Shown: one piece after another, positions 1 to 11,645 of the stretch
How positions within the stretch are numbered: the stretch's first letter is position 1
Layout of the letters: each line of letters opens with the position of its first letter
Assembly (NCBI GenBank): GCA_027186245.1
Contig: CP114492.1
Span: forward strand, 6,894,501 to 6,958,500
Length of the DNA: 64,000 nucleotides
Source of the DNA: Coriaria nepalensis
Lineage: Eukaryota; Streptophyta; Magnoliopsida; Cucurbitales; Coriariaceae
Direction: 5' to 3'
Program-made: the position numbers and the translations under genes
Notes under the pieces: model-generated
The model's database searches: none
Told to the model about the DNA's origin: nothing
The model's input: the letters and a program-made list of their open reading frames with translations, nothing else

Positions 1-3
1 ATC

Positions 4-55
<52 letters not shown>

Positions 56-290
56 TTTGTAAAATGAATCTTTAAGACACTTGATAATCCGTATCATGAT
101 CTTAGATAAAAATTTACGTGTAAGTTATAAAAAAAAAAAAAAAAAAAAAAGACAGAAAGCGTGTATCGCTCGGCACTTTTCTTTTTTCTGTGTTTTTTTT
201 TCCCCCCTTCAGGGGGGGACATTACAGATGGAACAAGAAAGGGTCTTTCATAAAGTAAGAAAAAAAAAATGTAGCTTTTGAATTATTATT

Positions 291-321
<31 letters not shown>

Positions 322-3300
322 TCCTTTTGGGTGCTTACACTTTAGGTTGATATGCTTTGTTACATACATCTCTTCGTCTCATAATAATTTTCCTACCAAT
401 TAAGTTTACTCGGATCTAACTTATTTTCATTTTAAGTGTTGGAAATTATATATTCAATTATTTTATGTTTGAACTTTACTCTTAAAACCACCTACACATA
501 TTTCCGTGTATTTCAAACCGAGAAGAGTTGCTTCCTGCGAGGCTACACCTTCTAATTGATGACTTTAACACGATGACTATAATCTAAGAATTTCATTTCT
601 CTTTTAAAAAAGACTAATGATCGTGTTTAATATAATCTGTTTATAAGTAATTAATATACGACACATAAGAAAAGAAGGGAAAACAAATTGTAGATTTAAT
701 GACATATACGCAATAATTACTTTATGTTACCGGCTAGTTCATTGTTTATTGTTGTTTAGCAATTCAATTAGCAGTGTCTGTACATGTCTTCGTGTGGGTA
801 AAACTATACTGTACTGTCTGGCATCTTGAAATCTGAGCAGAGATTCCATTCCAAATTTATGCATTAGAAAAAGACAGAGCTCATGTATAGAATAGTAGCC
901 CCTATTACATTAAAAAAATCAGTGTAGCCCTATTACGTAGGATCAGTAGCCTCTGGCATAAAAAATCTTGATACGACAGATGCATGAAACACGACATGGA
1001 ACCGGACTGTGCTGAAATAGTCAAATTGCTACTTTTTTTTTTTTTTTTTCTTTTAATAATCGGGAACTCCATCACGTATATTATAATAAGTTATAAATTT
1101 TAGGAAAGGGATTAGATTTATAGTATCGTTAAATAGGTTTAAAATATTATTTAAAAAGTTTGAATTTAGATTTGAAGACTTACCACTGTCCAAGCGTTTA
1201 ACCAATCCCCGTGGTCAGTCTCAACTTGCTACTTAGCCAAGCTAGCTTATCAACGCACATCTCTCAATTTTCCCACAGCATAATTTTGGTTTGTATCGAC
1301 TGTCAAATACTTTCTCTGGCAGAAGAACCAATGAATTTTGACACCTGACTTGGTCTGTATAGGATTATGTTCAGATTAGTGGGATCAAGATTTTGTGATT
1401 TATTTATTTTTAATCTCTATATGTATATATATTTATATATATGGTAACCATGTTTTGAATCTTTATTATTATTATTATTATTTTAGAATAAGATATGCAA
1501 TTTCATGAATAAGTAATGAGGATTATGTAGTTGGAAGATATGTTCAATCTATTGAAGATAATGCTTCCGATGGAATCCACCTCCGAAAGAAAATATGAAA
1601 AAAGAATAGGAGTATTTTTTGGCGGGAAAAAAAAAAGAACTAATGGTATTTATAATGTTGGATTTGAACTTACTTAGCTTTTTCCTGAAATCTTGGATTA
1701 GTAGTAGTCAAGCAACTCCCCTAAAGTATCATTAACCTTCTAAGTACCACTTGATTAAGCGCTTTTGAGTCGTCTAATTATTCCTAGGTCGAAACTATTA
1801 AGGTTAATAAGTGAATATTACATTGGCTTAGTGGACACGGCCTTAAACCCTTCTTCAATAATACTTCCTTCCAACTCACTAAAACGCGGCCCCTAAGGCC
1901 TCTAATCGTCCCTTTCCCTCAGCACCATCTCCAGCCGTTTTTGACACCCGTGTGATCATGGAGACCGTCAAGGCCACTCAGATCCCATCTCCCGCACATG
2001 ATCGTTTCGAATTATGGCCTTATAAGATTGAATTATGCTTCTATATAAAGACCAACATAAATGCATTAGATAACTTACAGACATGGTCACTAATGAAATT
2101 TAGAAAAATTGTATCCACTCTAAGCGGCTTTAACTTTTACTCTTGAAAGAACTCTAAGACATATGTGTTATGCGTGAAAAAGAAGGTTAACATAAACATC
2201 ATGAGTAATATATGATAGGTGTTGGCGCAACATACATAATTTGTATACGGAATTTAAAATTTACTAGCAACTCATTCTGAAATTTTTTGCGAATAAGATG
2301 ATTTTTATAATAATTATTATTTTTTTCTAATTACGTGATTCTTTGAATAAATTATACGTATACTGACTACTTTTTTACTTGAAGGGGTTGGTAGTATTTG
2401 AAAGAACAAGATTCGAGATGTGATTCACTTAGAAATTTTGTGTTCAAAATAATAACGATTGTCTATTAAGTAATTTTAAATAATTTGATTATTCCGAGAA
2501 TGAAATAAAATAAAAAATAAAAATAAAAACCGAAGTTGTATATAGTTTTACGTAGGCTCAAACTGTTGATATCTAGAGTAGTACAAATTTTTTTTTTCTT
2601 TTATTTTTATTGGCGAGAAAAGGAATCCAAAAAAAAAAAAAAGATAAGACCTACCAACATATTGATAAAGAAAGAGGGCCAATGACCTGACATCTTATTA
2701 AAAAACAAACAAACAACTCATGTCAAAAAAGAACTAACTAATGAAATGCTTAGTAGTTAATTACTACACTATCAATCTTGAATTGGTGGAAATAAGACTA
2801 ATTAGATCCTAATCTTAAGTACTATTCTCAACAACTATTCTAATCAAAGACAGTTCCTAACCCCCACGTTCGGAGACAGAAAGCATTACATAATTTTATG
2901 GTTCTTCTTGCACAAACGATTCATATTGCTCTATACTTTTGTCTCCTTTTGTACTGATTATTATTTAGGCTGAATCAACGCTAATTGAAAAAAACATAAT
3001 TGATCGTTCTCTAACAGTAGTAGTGCATTTGGCCCCAAAAAAAAGAAAAAAAAAACGGTAGTTAGGCATTCCATCAAATCAATTTGATGAGACCTTTTGT
3101 ATGTATTAGAGAAATCGTAGCCATGTTTGGCCGTTTAACGTTCTCATTTTGACCTTATGTTTTTTTAACCTGGGAGCTGGGACCAACCTACTAGATACAG
3201 GGCATAGCTATCTAGATACTAGCTAGCTAGTTCCTTGTCTTTGTGCCCACTCCTTAGGTTGTGCTATTACAAATATTCATTCGTTAGGATAGACAAACCA

Positions 3301-3535
3301 ATGATAGACAAACCATACTTACATCCCAACTTGGGCAATAGAGTATACTCGTTGGGAAGGTGGTGGCCGTGGCCGCGCTACTAGCGATGGTGGGAGATGT
3401 TTGAGATTTTGAGGTGGCAGTAAGGGTCGAGTGAGATAATTAAAAATATATATATAAATGTTGATGTGAGTTTTCATTTGTTATAAATAATTTATTTATT
3501 TACAGTATATTTCAAGATCAATTTTTGTATGCACT
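1..3535. other. AT-rich intergenic DNA, no gene recognised
   Basis: I see no supportable exon chain here. The stretch holds simple repeats: TA dinucleotides near 9-53, a poly-A run near 129-150, TTTA repeats near 290-320 and a poly-T run near 1033-1050. A GC-richer patch near 1850-2010 has a short open frame on the + strand that matches no family I know. It may be a gene or transposon relic. Confidence 0.5.
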
Positions 3536-3955
3536 AATAAATTGCAACCGAGATGGTAATCGACCAACTCTGCTCTAATACTCTAGTCAATTTTCTAAAG
3601 AGATAAGTGAAGAGTAGTTGTTTAGAATTATATTCTCTTAAGGAAAAATGCATTACCCATTTACGTTATGCATGTCGACTCTTATATTTGGTCAAAATTG
3701 AGAGATCTTAAACATATTTACACATGTCTCGCTCTCATTGCTCAGCATTCAAATCACTCATTACTTCATGATAGGTGTCAGCACCCTCACTGTCTGACAT
3801 AGCAAAGATCTGCTTTCCACTCATAAGTCTCTCAAGGAGATTATTGTTTGCTTAACAAAGAGTGCAGTGAGATTGTGGGATAATACTAACTTGATGAGGG
3901 TGGACCAAGCTACATCAAGGAAAATTTTGGAGTTTGGCTTTGAGGTAGAATAAGT
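3536..3955 (+). repeat. LTR-like relic, copia-type, related to 46230-46560
   Basis: The stretch shares a run of short phrases in the same order with 46230-46560: a phrase around 'actctagtcaattttctaaa', then 'ataagtg..gagagt', 'attctctta', a phrase ending 'catgtctc.cgctcat', and 'ctcaatgct'-like text. The second copy sits just upstream of a copia pol remnant, so both are probably decayed LTR pieces of one Ty1/copia family. The boundaries are approximate. No flanking target-site duplication was identified. Confidence 0.4.
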
Positions 3956-4103
3956 GAATTCTACTTTATATAAATAAGCTATTTAAAGGTGTTGATATAT
4001 AAGTATCATTTAAAATAAACTATTTACATAGCTATGTTGTCTTTCATTCAAATAGTAGTAGTGATGAATTGAAGGCATTGTCACTCTGACTAAATCGTGA
4101 TGT

Positions 4104-4870
4104 ACAAAGATATGATAGCTATACACCTTCAACGGCGTCAGGTGGTACACAAAGAAGCATGAGCAAAGCTGTCGCACCCCAATGTAGTGGTGTTTTATTA
4201 ACCACTGAAAATGATGTAGGAAATATGGAATATTATTATGGGATTCTAATTGAGATATTGCAAGTTCATTATAAGTTTGGGTACAACGTGCAACTTTTCA
4301 AGTGTAATTGGTTTGCAAACCAACAAGAGGATCTCGGGGTACTTGATGATGAAGACTCTGTCGCCTTAACACAAGTAATACATGGTACAAAGATGACCCG
4401 TACATTTTCCCATTACATGCCTCCTAAGTAATATACATGATAGATCCAAAATGAGAAGATCCTTGAAAAATAGCTGAAAAGGTTATTCAAAGATATATGT
4501 TTTTCATGCCGACAAAAGATACTAGCCTCGAAGAAGAACACTTGAAGAGAATATTGATCGTGTTACATTGGAAGCCGTCTAAGAAGATCTTTAAGAATAT
4601 GCAAATTTTGCTATTTCATTTCATAATATCATCGATTTTCATCTGCTAACCATAGAAGAGTGTAGTGATTTGTTTCTCGTAATCGATACATTTGTGTGAA
4701 AAAATTTCAGTGATTTTAGCAACCTAAATATTCCATCTGAACAACTATATCGAGGGGAAAAGACGTAGATCCAAATTGGGATGAACTTCTACAAGACGAG
4801 GATAGTCACGAGGAAGACGATCTTAAATAAAATAGTGAGGCTGGAGAAGATGGAGATGATGATAAAGATT
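4104..4870 (+). mobile_element. CACTA (En/Spm-like) transposon remnant with DUF4216 region
   Basis: The + strand frame at about 4141-4431 carries the signature of DUF4216, the domain next to the TNP2 transposase in plant CACTA elements. It shows a TQ..SGV(L) start, then N(M)EYYYGILIEI, then the conserved core VQLFKCNWF. Stop codons follow immediately where the family normally continues towards a VFYV motif. Farther on, near 4760-4880, another frame is strongly acidic (Asp/Glu), like the C-terminal tail of these proteins. No catalytic TNP2 part or full-length ORF is visible, so this is an inactive 3' fragment. The family is assigned from motif recognition only. Confidence 0.6.
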
Positions 4871-5439
4871 ACCAATCTTGACTAATTTTATGAGGTCATT
4901 TCTTAATTAACTTACCATATTTAAAATATTTTTGTTCTTTAAATTTGAAATTATCCAACACTTATTTTTTATACTTATTTTTGCAAGAGATCTATTATAA
5001 ATGTATAGATATGCAATTAGTTGATTACTTTATACTTATTGCAAGGATTGGTTCTCAATTAGTTTCTAATTAAGTTTAGGTAAGTTTTACTCATTTTGTA
5101 GGAGGGACAAGATGGTAAAAGCAAGATTACAAAGATATTGTCATGTTTCATTCCTTTAGATACCATATACGCTATATTATCATATATGAGGATGTTAAGT
5201 TGTTGTAATTTAATTCATGATTCTTAATATCTTGTTGTATATATGTGAGATTGCTACATTGTTATATCATAATTCATGAGTAGCACGTCCTAGCTAGGTA
5301 GGTAGATTATGTTGAAGAATTCATAACTTACATTAGTTTATGTAATGGGTTGGGTGTTGAGACTAAAAAATGATCAATTTGATACTATTATTATATATTT
5401 TGCAAGATATTTGTCAACTTAGTTTTGGGTTAGGATTTT

Positions 5440-6100
5440 TTGATGAATACGCTGACGCTCATGACCATAGCATATATATCAAATATAATGCTTTAAAGTG
5501 TCACATTTAATATATAAAAAGTATAAGGTACTTATAAATATGACATATATAACGTCACACATATATCAAGTATAACTCTTGAAAGCGTCACTTTTAATAT
5601 GCACAAACATAAGTATGACGCATATAAACGTCACAATGGCCTCAAAATTGATAACAATAAGCGTCTCATTTACATTAAAAGTGATATGTCAACAAATGAC
5701 CCGTGGACCAATCACAAATGTATATGTTGTCTAATAAGAAATAAAAACGTGGTCCGATAATTAAATAGACACGTGGACTAATAAGAAAAAGACACATGTG
5801 CAAATCGTAACAGAACACATGGTTCAATGAAAATTGAAAAAACATTGATGACAATTTGACACGTGACGTTGCATTCCCAATTGACAACCGCATCGTTGAC
5901 TTCATGTGGATATCTTGTCAACGTATTATATTTTATTATATGTTTTACACGTCAACGCTACATCGGCAGTATATATATCATGGTCAAAGCAAAAGTAATG
6001 CATGTAACCCTTAGCGATGCGGCTAAAACGACATTGATATTCGCAACTTAGTTTCAAATGCGACAAGAAATTACTTTTTGTGACGTTTATTAGTGTTTCC
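5440..6100. repeat. Repeat-rich flank with GACGC/AACGTC motifs, likely CACTA subterminal region
   Basis: Short motifs of the type GACGC, GCGTCAC and AACGTCAC recur in both orientations about every 30-80 bp (near 5449, 5555, 5584, 5615, 5630, 5660, 5868 and 6082). Between 5698 and 5870 a second motif, ACGTGG or ACATGG followed by a CAAT-like box, recurs about six times. Dense short subterminal repeats are typical of CACTA ends, and the stretch lies downstream of the CACTA remnant. A possible right end is TAGTG near 6090-6094. The matching left CACTA end was not found. Confidence 0.35.
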
Positions 6101-6941
6101 ACCAAGCAAGTTGACATAATATAACATATTATTAAAAATATTTTGAACATTTTTATGTCATACCCCAATTTTTTTTCTTTTTTGAAAACAATGAAAACTT
6201 TAATGTAAAAAATGAAAAAAGAAAAAGAAAAACCCAATCGATCGTGAAAATAAGAACCGAAATAATTTAATTTCTTCATGAGATATTTAAATCAAATCGA
6301 ATTAGATTTTTTGCAATGAACCGGATAGATTTAATTCAGAAAAATCATATATATATATATATATATATATTGGGTATAAGGGAAAAAAATTAATATGAAA
6401 AAAGAAAAAAAAAATACAAATAAATATTAAAAAACCAAAAATAATTTTTTAGGAAAATGCCATAACAGCATGTCATCTCTTTCATCAGAAAAAATAGTCC
6501 GAAATTAAAATATTGATCAAACTTACATAAAATAAATTGATAAAAATCCATGAAAGTTGATATTTTTATCGCCCCATCCCCCGTTGAAAATGCTCGACTG
6601 TTAAATATTTATAGCCACGAAAGGAAGGATAAGAAGCCGTCCACGTGGTGGAATCTCATCCATCTATGACTACGGTTAGGTCAAGTCTAATTAAGATGGA
6701 GGGAAGAAAAAGTGAAAAAGAAAAAAGAAAAAGAAAAAGAAAAAGGGTTTCGTGCGGGTGGGAAGCCAATGATTGCAGGCAAAGAAGCGTGCACTGAACT
6801 GAGCTACGTTGGCATCTTCCACGAGACCATTGAGTGCACGTGTGCGTGACAAGACGTATATTATATCATGAGTGTCCAGATTTTAATTGCGCAACAACCA
6901 ACTAATCTATCTACATAGCTTTTTATTTTTATTTTTAATAT

Positions 6942-6974
<33 letters not shown>

Positions 6975-7164
6975 AAATAAGTGCTAAAAAGCCTTCTAGG
7001 GCCTAAAGATCTTATAATTTGAAACTAGTAACAGATTCTAGTACTTTGTTTGTAAAGTGGTTAAAAATCCATCTTATCTAATATTATATTTATTATTAAG
7101 TGAATATTGGTGTGATATATTTATTGATCAAATTTAGTATTTTAAAAAGTTAGTAAAAAATATA

Positions 7165-7195
<31 letters not shown>

Positions 7196-10100
7196 TTTTT
7201 TTTTTTATTTATATATATTATTCTCTAGATTTTATTTATTTATTTATTTATTTTTAACCAAAATCTAGAGTCTCTTAGCACTTAATCCAATAAAGAATAA
7301 TAAATCAACCTTTTTGCTGTCAAATAGCCCGGGACCAGGGCTCTAGGCCTGAGCGACCACGCGCCCTTTACAGCCTAATCTGATTAGACTGCAATTTGTG
7401 GGTTCCCGTCCCGATGGCCGAAATCCCCATCAATAAGTTGTAGAGACCATCATGCATGCCTTCCATTGACACGGCTGCAAACTTTAGTTTCAGCCAAGTT
7501 TCATTCGTTAAGAAATATTCAAAACGAATATCAATTCAGATGTCAATCCCCATTATTATCTATGTGATCAGGATCGATTAGTCTAGTCTACAATAGATCA
7601 AATCTACCACAAAATTTATATTATCTTTTCTTTTCTTTTCTTTTCTTTTCTTTTTGGCCAAAATAAAAGAGATTTTATTCATACGAGATAAAATACATGG
7701 ATATATAAAATATTATAATCCAAAACTCTTTAAACAAATCAAAAAAGGATGAAGAATGAAAACGCTCAGAACCACATCTCTTAAATCTTGAGACATAATT
7801 AAGAAAATAATAATAAATACTTTAAACTTTGGGAATAAATCTCTAAATATATTATATATTCCACTTACTCTTTAAAAATAAAACCTAAAATATTCATTCC
7901 AATATCCAAATTAATAAAACCTAAAGAAAAAATTATATAAAAAAATATCATAAGTGTTCGGTTCTCCATCTTTTTTATGATTTTTCATATCACAACATTG
8001 ACATGCCCAAATATATTAAGATTAGAGTATCTTCAAAAGATTAAATAGTTTGGATAAAGAAATGTAAAATGTCACATTATTCAAGATTTAAAACTTATCA
8101 AAAAAATTTAAAAAGCTTCTTAAAAGAAAGAAAATTAGAAGCTTCTTAAAAGAAAGAAAATTAATCTCAAACATAGATGAAAATATTCAAAAAGAATGAA
8201 AAATATCTCAGGTCCTTGCTCGAGAACAAAGGTTCTTAAATAAGGACCCAATAATGAAGGTAATTAGCCATATTTTTATCTTACATGAAAAAGAAACCGT
8301 GAAGTGTTTATATAGTTAGTGATAACTCTTCTTATCAGTTCGATTTTCTTAATTAGAGTCTATTTTATATCATAATTTCTTATTTTTCCAAAAGTAAAAT
8401 AAAAAATGATTCATTATATCTTATGAAAGCTCGTTGAATCATCTTACACCGATAGCCAAATAATCTTCCTAGTTAAATTAAAAATTTTGGTTGTCTTTTT
8501 TGGAGGTTTAGGTTCTGTCCTTTTTCCTTTTCTTTTAATTATTTGATTAATAAATTATTTTTATTAATAAAGGAAAAAAAAACAAACAAGTAAACTGATA
8601 GCCCAATAAACTATACTTTAATGACAATAACTATTTTTGGAGTAAAAATACACTTAAAGGAGATTTATATTTTTAGATCCTTAAATATGTCCACATATAT
8701 CTTTACATATATATATATATATACATATATATGCAAATTTAATAATATATAGATCTTCCTCAATTACGTTTGTACTTCAAGAAAAGTTAAGAGAAGTTGA
8801 GACATCTTTGGTATCTCTCCTACAAGAATTCGTACAATATTAGGTTGGAAGGTTTTGAAAACAACGAGGTTGGAAGTTAGGGTGAAGGGTGTGATGTGAT
8901 TTTATGGATTAGCTATTGATTAAACATTAATTGTGTAAAGCAATTAGGCACGTACGTACCCCCTGATCCATGATTGCTCAAGCTTGGGATTTGGCTAATA
9001 AAAACAACTTGGTCTCACACCGCTCCATACATTCTGATCTTCTCAACCACCCAAATCAAGATTTAGAATCTATGACTCGATGAGGTTCTTTTGTTTTTGT
9101 TTGTTTTGTTTTTTCTTTAAAATCTCCATCTCTACCATAAATTAAGTCATTAGTAAAGTTGTACGTGGAAGTGGCGCCATCCTGACAATAAGGTTAGTCA
9201 TTTTTTAGTACCTAATAATATAGGATTAGGTCACATACGAAATTTTATTATTATTTTATAATGGTGATTAATAAAAAAAAAACAATTATGAATGAGATAA
9301 AGCATCTACTTGATTGCTTGTCTTCTATTGGATTCTTCAAACATTAATCTAAACACGTACACTTTTTCATGTTTCTCAAACGAACATACCGGAAACATGC
9401 AAAACAAGGATCGAATCAGAATGTATGTTTTCTTTCTTCCCCCACCTTTTTTTTTTTTTCCTTGTATGTTTTTTGGTCAATGTACTAAATCTAATGTTAT
9501 AATCGATTAATACGTTTCTTTTTATGGGTTCAATGATGCTGTGGTATCATGCTCAATGCTTTGAATATTATATAACAAAGGCTAAAACGACCAACACCTG
9601 ATTGGTTAAGAAAGAAGCAATCTTCATTTCAGTTTATTTATTATTTATTATTTACTTATTTGATTATTTAGTTTAAGTATTTGATAGGAGGATCACAAAG
9701 TCTTGGATCTAAAATCTATTGGCATTCAAACACACTCAACCATCTAGTTTTTAGTTTTTGCTTTTGGCGAAAAAAATAAATAATAATAATAATAACATAT
9801 AATTATAACAATTAGGGTCACCATACATAAATCATAAACGGATTGCAACAATTCATCCGGTGGTGGTAACATGAATTGGGTTATATTCTAATCTTATAAC
9901 ACGAGAAATGATTATGTGTTATCTGCTGTTTTAATAAAACCGATTAGTAATAATAAAATACGTGTTAAATGAAATTAAAAAGGATTAAAAAAAAAAAAGA
10001 GTATACAATATGCATGTATCATGTTTTTATTGAGTGATCATATCAAATTAATTAATCAATAACATGATGCTTTCTTAGTATAGAGCTCTTTTACTTAATC

Positions 10101-11185
10101 GGCATTAATTCAATTAATTGGTACAACAAAAGGTGGCGGCCATAAGCATTATTATAAGTTGTATCTTTCATCAATCTTTCAATTATTAGCCCAAAACTTT
10201 CGGCCTTTTTTTTTTTTTTTTTTTTTAAATTTATTTATTTAGATTAGGAATCTAATAATTGGGCAAGAAGAAGTCAACAAGCTATAATGCGTAGTTGTAT
10301 GAAATCTCACTCGATTCTTTTCATGTTGAATTACTTGCATGAAGCATCATCTTGTCAACACGTTAGATTTCATAGTTTATCCAAAACACAATTCGATATC
10401 ATGTTTTATAGTCATGAGCGATATGTTGTGTAACACAATCATATATATATATATAGTGCACGTGAGTAAAAGTTATGATATCATTTATTTTGAATTGTCA
10501 GAGACTAATTAAATTTTACTAGCCTATTATAATCATTTGACACTACCATATACGTTTTGATAAATTTTTTGAATTGTTTATGTATATACTGTTCATGACA
10601 ATGAATATGTTACTAACAATTCTCAAATTAGTGCACCTTTTACTCTTGAATCTCATTACGACTATAAATATTATTTTATATAATGAAGGATATGAAAAAT
10701 AATATTTATTATTATAATAAAATTGAATATATAACATGATCATACTAATATCAAGTAGTACTTGGTCTGAACACATGTTAGAAACCTTAATAAGGTTCAG
10801 AGCTTCATTGCTCATATATATATATATAGTCATATACATATATAAATATATATATAGTCATTTATTCTTTTGAGTTTATAATTAGTTGGAGAAGAGAGGC
10901 CCCCCCTGCTATATACCTTTGGAATGGCCATGCTCAATAACACGTGTATGCTTCCCACTATAAAGCTTCACTTTTTTCTTACTTTTTTGTTTTTTCCTTT
11001 TCCTTCTATTTTTTCCAACATCATAAGAATTGGTGAGCAGTTGCCTCAAATCATAACATGCTCAAGCCTCATACTACTAATCGAAAGAATCAATGAATAT
11101 AGTATCCAGATATACACTCGAAGAACAAGGTTTTGTGTGATATAAGTACTCTAGTTAGCTGATATATATGTGTATATATAGATAT
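6101..11185. other. Intergenic DNA with simple repeats, no gene recognised
   Basis: The stretch is AT-rich and contains AATA repeats near 6946-6973, AT repeats near 7176-7195 and 10440-10455, TTTTC repeats near 7624-7653 and a 27-bp direct repeat near 8111-8163. A GC-richer patch at 6600-6860 contains a G-box-like CCACGTGG and several CACGTG/CGTGT words. It could be a promoter relic, but no coding exon follows. The part at 6160-6320 resembles the inner arm of the inverted repeat at 33640-34560. Confidence 0.45.
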
Positions 11186-11576
11186 TCACATTGACAGAGG
11201 TAATCTTCTTTCTCTCTTTCTAACCGCAGCCTGTCTAGATAACCTCATGCGATAAGGAAGAAGGATTCCAAGGCAAATAATGATGAAAGAAAGCCGAAAC
11301 TGCTTCAAGTGTATAGCCATGTATGAGGATATAACAAGAATACCAAACATAAAGGCCCAAAAGATGGCCTCAAAAACATCTGCCCTGCATGGAGATAACA
11401 TGATCTTACATTAATCGAGATGGGCTTTAGATCACAACAGGAAAGCATTTTTACAACTAAAGAATGTAAAGACAAATCAAGAGACAGAAAATGTTTGGGA
11501 AGACGGTAAGAGACAGAAAATCAAGAGACAGTTACTACATACTCTGTGCCTTTCTATCCAGCAGATACTTCCTCTA

Positions 11577-11645
<69 letters not shown>

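Noticed and set aside
1952..2146. 64-residue ORF starting MIMETVKATQIPSP
   Set aside because: It has only a short GC-rich beginning, followed by AT-rich non-coding sequence, and shows no family match.
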